A stretch of DNA of 24,690 nucleotides from CADAWZ01 sp045114665 (GTDB lineage Bacteria; Vulcanimicrobiota; CADAWZ01), in assembly GCA_045114665.1 (NCBI GenBank), contig JBGUKW010000161.1, forward strand, positions 1 to 24,690, in the 5' to 3' direction. Of the stretch, positions 1-6,759 are shown in pieces. Below the pieces are notes generated by a model. It did not search any database, was not told the DNA's origin, and worked only from the letters and a program-made list of their open reading frames with translations. Positions within the stretch are counted from its first letter, which is position 1, and each line of letters starts with the position of its first letter. The position numbers and the translations under genes were made by a program.

Positions 1-87
1 GAGAGAACTCGTAAGACCTCTAATTTAAAATAGAGGCAAGGTTCGTTAATATCCCAGAATCCCCTAAATTTATGGAGAGTATGTCAA
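1..87 (+). mobile_element. Right end of an IS200/IS605-family (TnpB-type) element, partial
   Basis: The window opens inside the 3' end of an element of the IS200/IS605 group. The sequence at 52-87 has the family's right-end layout: GAATCCCC, a short imperfect hairpin (about 60-76), then a GAG/GTATG stretch ending in TCAA at 84-87, the right cleavage tetranucleotide of ISHp608/ISDra2-like elements. The hairpin stem is weaker than in active copies, which suggests erosion. Frame 1 is open from base 1 to a TAG at 31-33 and could be the last ten codons of tnpB, but that is too short to confirm. The chromosomal flank should begin at base 88. The assignment rests on recalled family consensus, not on a search. 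Confidence 0.6.
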
Positions 88-104
88 CACAAAGTATATG
101 TTTA
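1..104 (+). ncRNA. Probable omega-RNA (reRNA) 3' portion with guide, partial
   Basis: TnpB-associated omega-RNAs are transcribed from the 3' end of the element, and their guide is the flank just after TCAA. A scaffold-like fold is visible: CCTCTA (17-22) pairs perfectly with TAGAGG (31-36), enclosed by GAAC (5-8) with GTTC (41-44), and followed by the right-end hairpin. If functional, the guide would start at base 88 (CACAAAGTATATGTTT). The 5' part lies outside the window. The fold is visible; the function is inferred from the family. Confidence 0.42.
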
Positions 105-185
105 ACTTCTAAAAATAACCATTCTTTTTCTAAGTACATTTTTATAGAAACTACTATAGAAAATTGAAATCGTCCTAATTTTTTT

Positions 186-203
186 CTCCTTGCTTGCAAG
201 GAG
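186..203. repeat. Perfect 7-bp inverted repeat enclosing an AAGGAG
   Basis: CTCCTTG (186-192), loop CTTG and CAAGGAG (197-203) form a perfect hairpin. A run of seven T precedes it, so it is not an intrinsic terminator on either strand. It sits in the 294-base spacer between the element end (87) and the phosphatase start (382). That spacer also holds an imperfect hairpin at 139-163 and the two-box repeat at 264-341, but no gene that I can support. Confidence 0.45.
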
Positions 204-263
204 CGAATTTGTTAAATTATACCTAAAAATTTTGTTTACTTGTGAAATAGTGCCTATTTTTGA

Positions 264-341
264 AAATTATTTAACTGCAAAATTAATAACAAAAATTGAT
301 TTCTGTACAAAAAACCGCACAAAAGTTGCTCATTTAGAATT
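264..341 (+). repeat. Two-box dispersed repeat, copy 1 (order B then A)
   Basis: Box B (264-289, begins AAATTATTTAAC and ends AAATTAATAA) matches 12797-12822 at 24 of 26 bases. Box A (314-341, ACCG-n-ACAAAA-n-TTGCTCATT followed by AATT) matches 12775-12801 at about 24 positions with one gap. Here B precedes A; in the second copy A runs directly into B. A degenerate A-like stretch lies before this B (about 234-263), which suggests a decayed tandem A-B-A array. ACCGCA (314-319) also pairs with TGCGGT (346-351). Confidence 0.6.
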
Positions 342-381
342 TAGTTGCGGTGAAGTAAAAAATATAAAAGGAGAAAAAGAC

Positions 382-1050
382 ATGAATAAAAAGTTTTTTT
401 TATCGACAATTATATTAGTGTTTATATTTACATGTAATATATTTGCCGAGGAATACAAGGATATTCCGAATCTTGCCAAAGTAAAAAAACAGGTAAGACA
501 TTATTATAAAAAAGGTCAATGGGAAAAAGACCTTGACACACAATATACAAAAGCCGACAAAATACTTGATGAATACGAAGGAGACAAAAGCAAAACAGCG
601 ATCGTTTTTGATATTGATGAAACTGTTTTGACAAGCTACTATTTTTTAGAAAAAATAGATTTTGCCTATGAATCATTTCTTCCACAATGGGCATCATTTG
701 TTTTAAAAGGAGATGCCCCCGCAATGCCAAGAGCATTAACTTTTTACAGAAAAGCTCAAAAAATGGGATTTGCAACTTTTTTTGTTACAGGAAGACCAGA
801 TAAATATAAAAGCATATCTGAATACAATTTAAATGCCCAAGGATTTACAAATTATACAGGTCTCTACCATCGTCCACAAACACATAAAAAAATAAAAAGT
901 GCATCAGAAGCAAAAACAAAGGCAAGAGAAGATATAGAAAGTAAAGGATATAAAATTTTATTGAATATTGGAGACCAAGAAAGTGATTTAGCTGGTGGTC
1001 ATGCCGAAAATACTATTTTATTACCTAACTTAATATATATAATACCATAA
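382..1050 (+). CDS. Exported HAD-superfamily acid phosphatase (class B type)
   Basis: A 222-residue secreted phosphomonoesterase-like protein of the HAD superfamily (acid phosphatase class B fold). An N-terminal signal peptide (about 1-22, cut near FA-EE) sends it across the inner membrane. Motif I is D77-I-D79-E-T81 (nucleophile Asp77, acid/base Asp79). Motif II is TGR at 136-138, and motif IV is G-D198-Q-E-S-D202. A lysine-rich stretch near 169-180 should supply motif III. The frame stays open upstream to a TTG at 190, but AAGGAG at 368-373 sits 8 bases before ATG 382 and the signal peptide begins there, so 382 is the start. No hairpin terminator follows. The physiological substrate (nucleotides, sugar phosphates) cannot be read from sequence. 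Confidence 0.88.
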   Translation: MNKKFFLSTIILVFIFTCNIFAEEYKDIPNLAKVKKQVRHYYKKGQWEKDLDTQYTKADKILDEYEGDKSKTAIVFDIDETVLTSYYFLEKIDFAYESFLPQWASFVLKGDAPAMPRALTFYRKAQKMGFATFFVTGRPDKYKSISEYNLNAQGFTNYTGLYHRPQTHKKIKSASEAKTKAREDIESKGYKILLNIGDQESDLAGGHAENTILLPNLIYIIP

Positions 1051-1143
1051 AAAATTGAAAACATTATTAAAACAGGATTTTTTTTTTCAGCAATAGAAAT
1101 TATAAAGCTGAAATGTAATAATAATTAAAGATGGAGGTTTCCC

Positions 1144-2013
1144 ATGCGTAAAATATTATGCCTATCAACACTTTTTGTGTTGTTAGCTCTAATGGTTCAA
1201 GCTGTTCATGCTAGCGATTGGGATATATATGTAAGAGGAAAATTGATGACAGATACAAAGATATCAGAAAATCGCTTTTATGTCCCAGTAAAACCATTTT
1301 TAGATGCAATGAAATTTAGTTATATCCAAGATGACAGAGGTATTTTACATGTCTCAAGAGAGCCCGGATATAAACGCTCAATAAATTTTTCAGGTGCTAA
1401 TGCTGGATTCGAATTTAACAACAACACATTCAATGTTCCACTAAAACATTTTGATAACAAACCTTATGTGGATCTCGAAATACTTGCTTCAAAAATGGGA
1501 CTCGAATTGACTAAAACACCACAAACAGGAATTATAGATGTTGTTGATAAAGTTGCTCAAGTAAAACATCAACAAGCCATAGCAAAAATGGAAGCTTATG
1601 AAAAAAGATTAAAAGCTGAACCAACAGATGACCCAGGTCAAGGTGGTTCTGCTGACTACGATCCAACTCAGCCTGTAAAACAAGTTGGAGATATAGAAGG
1701 ATTTCTTGATGAATCACAGTGGGAAGCAAGATGGAGAGCTACTGTTAAAAACTATGCAGATAAGCCAGTAAACAATGTAAGAGTTATATTACATATAATT
1801 GATGGCAATGGTCAAGATTTAGACAAACAAGTAAAAGTTGTTGGAACAATGAATCCTGGTGATCAAGCATCAGCTGATTTCTACTGGCAGAGCACAACAC
1901 ATATAAGAGCAAATCCAAAGATTGAAATACAGCATGATCCTCTTCCAGAAACACAAAAACAAAAATTGATAGAAACAAGAAAGAATGATAGACCTGCTGA
2001 AGAAGGAAAGTAA
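1144..2013 (+). CDS. Exported copper-amine-oxidase-N-like / FxLyD-like domain protein
   Basis: A 289-residue secreted protein with a signal peptide cut after VHA at residue 23. Residues about 25-135 resemble the copper amine oxidase N-terminal-like domain (VRGK... then FYVPVKPFLDAMKF and PYVDLEILASKMG), a non-enzymatic envelope module. After a basic, then acidic and Gly-rich linker (140-175), residues about 178-255 look like an FxLyD-type beta sandwich: W-x-A-T-V-K-N, NNVRVILHIID, then NPGDQASADFYW. No catalytic motif is visible, so a structural or adhesive role in the envelope is inferred. GGAGG at 1133-1137 sets the start. It is 93 bases after the phosphatase and may be cotranscribed with it. 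A strong terminator follows. Confidence 0.8.
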   Translation: MRKILCLSTLFVLLALMVQAVHASDWDIYVRGKLMTDTKISENRFYVPVKPFLDAMKFSYIQDDRGILHVSREPGYKRSINFSGANAGFEFNNNTFNVPLKHFDNKPYVDLEILASKMGLELTKTPQTGIIDVVDKVAQVKHQQAIAKMEAYEKRLKAEPTDDPGQGGSADYDPTQPVKQVGDIEGFLDESQWEARWRATVKNYADKPVNNVRVILHIIDGNGQDLDKQVKVVGTMNPGDQASADFYWQSTTHIRANPKIEIQHDPLPETQKQKLIETRKNDRPAEEGK

Positions 2014-2021
2014 TTAAAAAT

Positions 2022-2060
2022 AAAAAAGCTATATGGCAAAATTTGTCATATAGCTTTTTT
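2022..2060. terminator. Bidirectional intrinsic terminator
   Basis: A perfect 14-bp stem, AAAAAAGCTATATG (2022-2035) with CATATAGCTTTTTT (2047-2060), gives T-runs on both strands. It lies between the convergent genes ending at 2013 (+) and 2078 (minus) and should serve both. Confidence 0.93.
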
Positions 2061-2077
2061 ATTTTTATAAAACTATT

Positions 2078-2416
2078 CTAAAAAGATTCAGAAAATTTCT
2101 TACCACCCAAAATATGAAAATGGACATGAAACACTGTCTGGCCTGCATCTTCTCCACAATTTGCGATAACTCTAAAACCTTTATCCAAACCAACTTTTTT
2201 GGCAATTACAGGAATTTTTTCAAATATATAAGCAATATCTGCAGAATTTGAACTATCAATATCAGTCAATTTAGCAAAATGCTTTTTTGAAATAACAAGA
2301 AGATGAATAGGAGCCTGTGGGTGCAGATCCTTAAAACATAAAATACGGTCATCTTCATATACCTTATCTGAAGGTATTTGCCCAGAGGCAATTTTACAAA
2401 AAATGCAATTTTCCAT
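2078..2416 (-). CDS. HIT family nucleotide hydrolase (HinT-like)
   Basis: A 112-residue histidine-triad protein, of the usual size for bacterial HinT/HIT proteins that hydrolyse nucleoside phosphoramidates or AMP-lysine-type adducts in the cytoplasm. The N-terminus CIFCKIASGQIPS carries Cys4 and Cys7, which with His47 and a triad His form the structural zinc site seen in many HIT proteins. The catalytic triad H97-V-H99-F-H101-I is intact near the C-terminus, and GQTVFHVHFHILGG is canonical. GGAG precedes the ATG on the minus strand. It is divergent from the GAF gene (127-base A+T-rich gap) and convergent with the upstream exported protein. Exact substrate is unknown. Confidence 0.95.
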   Translation of the reverse strand: MENCIFCKIASGQIPSDKVYEDDRILCFKDLHPQAPIHLLVISKKHFAKLTDIDSSNSADIAYIFEKIPVIAKKVGLDKGFRVIANCGEDAGQTVFHVHFHILGGKKFSESF

Positions 2417-2543
2417 TTTTTACTCCATAATAGATAATAATAATATTATAATAATAACACAAATAAAAAAAAATTCAATGAAGGTTTAAAAAATATAAGA
2501 AAGAATTTATATATAGTAGAAATAAAAAAAAAGAAGGATATCT

Positions 2544-5500
2544 ATGAGTCAAATATCTTATTCAGGACCAGATTCAGAAATTCAAAGAGAAATCCATGAT
2601 AAAATAGAAGCATTGTCAAGAATTGCAGACATAGCTAAACAAGACAATCACATAAATATACTTTTTGAACAATTTCTCGACATTTTAATAGAAATGGTAA
2701 ACCTCGATAGCGGAATTGTAAAAATATTAGACCCGAGAAAAACATTTTTCCTAAAATCAGAAACATTTCATGGAATATCTCAAAAATTCTTAGAAAAAAG
2801 TTCAGGTAGTCCTATTGGCGGATGTCTATGTTCGTTAGCAATGGCTCAGAAAAATATAGCATATACAGCTGATATAGCAAGAGATAGAAATACTCCATGT
2901 GCTCTTTGTAAATCTGAAGGATTCAAATTTATTGCCTGTATTCCCATTGTTTGTAGTAACGAATCAATAGGAGTAATTCAACTTGCCTCAAATAAAATTA
3001 TAAAACCAAAACCTGCTGATATTGCATTAATGGAATGTGCTGGAAAAATTTTCAGCAATGCAATGGAATATTTCCAACTGACAAAAACCAATAATAACAA
3101 TAAAAAGGCAAATGATATATATCTATCAATACTAAATGAAGCATTACTAAGAGTAAATGCCGAAAATTTGCAAATAGTAGATGTCAGTGAATACGCTGTA
3201 AAATTAATGGATATTCCAAAAGAAAGCCTGATAAATACTCCTATTTCTTCAATTTTTGGAGATGGTATATCCAAAGAATTGCCAATTTTAGCAGAAAATA
3301 AATCTTCGATAAATGCAATAATAGGTTCAAAGCAAATTGAATGTATATTAAAAGTATATTCCTCAATCAATGATATAACTGGTGATTATACACAATTTGT
3401 CATATCAATAGAAGTTGCAAACAAAGAACTTTCAATACAGGAAAGATTTGATATCTTTAAGAAAAGTATGTCTGAGTTCATGACAATACTTTCAAATATT
3501 GATGTCAAAAATAATGTTCAAGATTTTTGTAATTCAGCAATGATAAAAATCGACTCAATATTGCCAGTCATGCAATCGACATATTTGATATACTTTTTTG
3601 ATCGTTCTGAAAATCAACTTCAAATGATAGCACACTCTGGTTTTTCAGCAGATTACATAAATGAAAATGCTATCATATCATCCGAAAATTATGAATATAA
3701 AAATGTTCTAAATACAAAAAAAATATATTCAGCATCTGATGAAGAAATTGGTGGTTGGAAAATAATAGTTCCTCTCATATATTCAGGAGAATCAAGAGGA
3801 ATAATGATTTTAATATCTGATCAACAATTAGAAGAAAGCTTACAAAATACTAAAGTATTATACGCAATGGGAAGTCTTGTTGCTGTAATCATGGAAAAAC
3901 AAGCACTATATGATTCATTAGAAAATACAGCAACAATAATAAATAATATAAAATCAAAACCAGATATTATATTAAATTCAATAACAAGTCAATCAAAAAA
4001 TACTTCAGATAGAATAAAGAAGTTATTTGAATCAGCCCTATCTATTTCAAATTGCGAAAAAGTAATATTGACAATAAAGAAACCGAATGAGACAAAACAA
4101 TATTCTTTGATAAAAGGTGGAGAACTTACTGTTGATAATAATGATGTATTAGCAGGATCAAGAGAAGCCTATGTATTGGAAAATGGAGAAGCTGTATATA
4201 GCACAGATATAGAAGACGGTGATTCTGAATTTGTAGGTGATGAAGATTCAAATTATAGATATATTGCGGTAATACCTGTAATATTCAACCACATGATAAT
4301 AGCTTCAATGAGATTTGAAAGCAATGAAATAAATGAAGATTTTCCAACAACTCTAATAAATATCATTGCAAATATCATACTTTCAAATATAACAATACAT
4401 CAAAATAAACAAAAAATAAAGAAACAAGCTGAAGAAAAAGAAAGTATAGAAAGACATCTTGAAAAGGCAAAAGAATCATTGGCAAATGAAGAGCAACAAA
4501 ATATAGAGCTAAAAGAAACTAACTTCTCAATGACTCAAGAACTCAATGAAATAAGAGCTAATAATGAAATCAGCAAAAACAAAATAAGAGAACTGAAACA
4601 AGTTATATCTGAAGTTACTTCAGATAAAGAATTACTCGAAAGAGAAAAAATCAAACTAAACAACAAAATAAAAATAGCATTAGAAAACGAAGAAAAACAG
4701 AAAACAGCTGTTTCAGAGAAACAAAGACAGCTTATAGAGGAAAGAAAAAATTTTCAAGAGGAAAAAGATAGTTTAACAAACGATATTGAAAACCTCAAAC
4801 AAAAATTAGTTTTAGAACATGATAAAAGCGAATCATTAAAAGCAGAACTTAAAACAGAACAAGAGTCATCTGCTAACTTTAAAAAAATAGCTGAAGAAGA
4901 AAGCAACAGACAAAAAGAAAAAATTAAGGAATACGAACTTGAACTTGAAGAAACTGTTGCAAATGTTGAAGCTCAGATACAAGAAGAAATAGATAAATAC
5001 GAAAAAGAGATAAAAGCTCTGACATCTTCTCATGATAAAGAAAGAAAAAAACTTGTACAAGAGCATGAAGAAGAAAGAAATCAAATGATTTCAGAACATA
5101 AACAAGCTATAAAAGATCTTATAACTGAACATGACAATAAAATAAAGCAAAAAAACATCGAAAAAGAAGAAATAATTGACGAATATGAAAGCAAGATAAA
5201 CGAATTAAATCAAGCTCTTTCTGACGAAAGCATAAAGCTAAAGTATATGAAAGAAGTTGAAGAAAAAATGGCTGTTTTGAAAGAAAAAGCAGACGAAGCA
5301 CTCATGTCAGCCGATCAAAAATCAAAGAAAATGCTTATGATTCTATCTGTAAAAACAAAAGAGATAATACAATCCACAGAATTAGAATCAATCAAAAATA
5401 TCGTCAATGAAACAGGCAAGCTCATAGATTCTGATTATCAGGACATCGTTGTAGAAAATACAGATAGATTGAAACAAGAAATAATAAATAAAAGAGCTGT

Positions 5501-5624
5501 ATTTAAAAATAAAGAAAATTCTATTCGTTTGATATGGAATTCAATAACAGATACAGCAATAAGAAGAGTTGAGGAAATAAAATCTGTTGCAAAAATAAAA
5601 GAAATAATAAAATCAGCTAGGTAA
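2544..5624 (+). CDS. Multi-GAF, PAS-like, long coiled-coil cytoplasmic protein
   Basis: A 1026-residue soluble protein with no signal peptide or membrane segment. Residues about 25-178 form a GAF domain of the cysteine-bearing type, with C94-x-C96 and C119-x2-C122, continuing into GFKFIACIPIV and GVIQLAS. Residues about 190-292 look PAS-like. Residues about 300-455 and 480-618 are two further GAF-like domains. From about 620 to 930 there is a continuous Lys/Glu-rich coiled coil. A helical tail of about 95 residues follows. No histidine kinase, GGDEF, HD or ATPase domain is visible, so it would sense ligand or redox state and signal by conformation or as a scaffold. AGAAGG precedes the ATG. 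A terminator follows at 5633. Domain calls other than the first GAF are by pattern only. Confidence 0.8.
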   Translation: MSQISYSGPDSEIQREIHDKIEALSRIADIAKQDNHINILFEQFLDILIEMVNLDSGIVKILDPRKTFFLKSETFHGISQKFLEKSSGSPIGGCLCSLAMAQKNIAYTADIARDRNTPCALCKSEGFKFIACIPIVCSNESIGVIQLASNKIIKPKPADIALMECAGKIFSNAMEYFQLTKTNNNNKKANDIYLSILNEALLRVNAENLQIVDVSEYAVKLMDIPKESLINTPISSIFGDGISKELPILAENKSSINAIIGSKQIECILKVYSSINDITGDYTQFVISIEVANKELSIQERFDIFKKSMSEFMTILSNIDVKNNVQDFCNSAMIKIDSILPVMQSTYLIYFFDRSENQLQMIAHSGFSADYINENAIISSENYEYKNVLNTKKIYSASDEEIGGWKIIVPLIYSGESRGIMILISDQQLEESLQNTKVLYAMGSLVAVIMEKQALYDSLENTATIINNIKSKPDIILNSITSQSKNTSDRIKKLFESALSISNCEKVILTIKKPNETKQYSLIKGGELTVDNNDVLAGSREAYVLENGEAVYSTDIEDGDSEFVGDEDSNYRYIAVIPVIFNHMIIASMRFESNEINEDFPTTLINIIANIILSNITIHQNKQKIKKQAEEKESIERHLEKAKESLANEEQQNIELKETNFSMTQELNEIRANNEISKNKIRELKQVISEVTSDKELLEREKIKLNNKIKIALENEEKQKTAVSEKQRQLIEERKNFQEEKDSLTNDIENLKQKLVLEHDKSESLKAELKTEQESSANFKKIAEEESNRQKEKIKEYELELEETVANVEAQIQEEIDKYEKEIKALTSSHDKERKKLVQEHEEERNQMISEHKQAIKDLITEHDNKIKQKNIEKEEIIDEYESKINELNQALSDESIKLKYMKEVEEKMAVLKEKADEALMSADQKSKKMLMILSVKTKEIIQSTELESIKNIVNETGKLIDSDYQDIVVENTDRLKQEIINKRAVFKNKENSIRLIWNSITDTAIRRVEEIKSVAKIKEIIKSAR

Positions 5625-5632
5625 ATAATATT

Positions 5633-5669
5633 AAAAAAAGCAGGTAAGAAAAATCTTCCTGCTTTTTTT
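5633..5669 (+). terminator. Intrinsic terminator after the GAF/coiled-coil gene
   Basis: AAAAAAAGCAGG (5633-5644) pairs with CCTGCTTTTTTT (5658-5669). Inner AAGA/TCTT pairing extends the stem past one bulge. The glycosyltransferase start lies only 20 bases beyond, so that gene depends on read-through or on a promoter overlapping this hairpin. Confidence 0.9.
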
Positions 5670-5688
5670 AGCAAATAATTTTAAAGCT

Positions 5689-6678
5689 ATGAAAAAAAAA
5701 GCAAGTATTATAATACCAATATACAATAGTGAAAAATATTTAGAAAAGTGCATAGAATCTGTTTTAAATCAAACAGAACAAAATTACGAACTAATACTAA
5801 TAAATGACGGTTCAAAAGATTCCTCTGAAGAAATCATGACTAAATATAAAAATAAATACCCTGATAAAATAAAAATATTTAGTCAAGAAAACAAAGGAAT
5901 AGGAGAAACCAGAAATAGGGGTATAAAAGAATCAGACGGAAAATACATATTTTTTATAGACAATGACGATACCATAAAAAAGGATTATTTAGAGACATTT
6001 ATAAATGAAGCTGAAAAAAATGATTTTGACATGGTATTAGGTGGTTATGAAACCGTAGATGAAAACAATAAAATAATTTTACAAACAATACCACAAAATA
6101 CAGAATGGTCTTTTTTAAGAATAATATCGCCTTGGGCAAGGATATATAAAAAAGATTTTTTAACAAACAACAATCTCAAATTTCTTGACACCAAATTAGG
6201 TGAAGATGTCTCATTAAATGTCCCCGCTTTTTTTATCTCTAAAAAAAATAAACTGTCAATAATAAAATATTGTGGATATAAATGGTTTCAAAGAAATACA
6301 TCTGAATCAAATTCAAATCAAAAAAACACAAAAAAATGGACTGAGGCTCAAAAGACATTAAAACACATTTTACAAATAATAGATACAGAAAAATTGACAA
6401 AAGAAAAACAAAAATTATTGGAATGTTTTTTTATAAAATTTTCAATAAGATTTCTGCTATACACAGGAAAAAATTCTAAAATTGAAGACTTTATCGAAAC
6501 ATCACGAGAAATTAAATCATTTTTAAATGAATATTTTCCAAACTTTTTAAACAAGAAAAACTTCACAATAACATATCCAAAAGGAGAACCCCTACAAGTA
6601 AATGTTATTATTTGTATTTTTAAACTAATTTTAAAATTAGGTCTTGAAAAAATATTTGCAAAATTTTATACAAAATAA
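5689..6678 (+). CDS. Family 2 glycosyltransferase
   Basis: A 329-residue GT-A fold glycosyltransferase (GT2) that transfers a sugar from a nucleotide-sugar donor, probably to a surface glycan or lipid carrier at the cytoplasmic face. The N-terminus KASIIIPIYNSEKYLEKCIE is the family signature and starts immediately, so ATG 5689 is right although no good Shine-Dalgarno precedes it. The motif ILINDGSKD places Asp40 at the uridine site. D91-N-D93-D is the DxD-type metal motif, and GED at 171-173 is the acceptor-side catalytic region. The C-terminal 130 residues are Lys/Ile-rich and unassigned. There are no clear membrane segments. It stands alone, without a polysaccharide cluster, so donor and acceptor are not predictable. 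Confidence 0.92.
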   Translation: MKKKASIIIPIYNSEKYLEKCIESVLNQTEQNYELILINDGSKDSSEEIMTKYKNKYPDKIKIFSQENKGIGETRNRGIKESDGKYIFFIDNDDTIKKDYLETFINEAEKNDFDMVLGGYETVDENNKIILQTIPQNTEWSFLRIISPWARIYKKDFLTNNNLKFLDTKLGEDVSLNVPAFFISKKNKLSIIKYCGYKWFQRNTSESNSNQKNTKKWTEAQKTLKHILQIIDTEKLTKEKQKLLECFFIKFSIRFLLYTGKNSKIEDFIETSREIKSFLNEYFPNFLNKKNFTITYPKGEPLQVNVIICIFKLILKLGLEKIFAKFYTK

Positions 6679-6716
6679 TAAAAGGTAAAAGAAAAGAAAC
6701 AAAAGAAATTAAATAT

Positions 6717-6726
6717 TGTATATAAT
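6717..6726 (+). promoter_or_regulatory. Possible -10 region for the primase-helicase operon
   Basis: TATAAT at 6721-6726, preceded closely by TG, lies 34 bases before ATG 6760 in an 81-base gap. No convincing -35 box is seen at the expected spacing, so this is a weak call. Confidence 0.35.
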
Positions 6727-6759
6727 AATTCACAAAATCAATAATTCTGGAGAGAAACA

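Noticed and set aside
190..381. Upstream extension of the phosphatase frame to a TTG at 190
   Set aside because: It lacks a ribosome site at 190, runs through the dispersed repeat, and would put 64 residues before a clean signal peptide that has AAGGAG at the right distance from ATG 382.
1085..1113. TTTCAGC / GCTGAAA hairpin before the 1144 gene, as a terminator
   Set aside because: The T-run precedes the stem rather than following it on the + strand, and on the minus strand the stem is followed by A.
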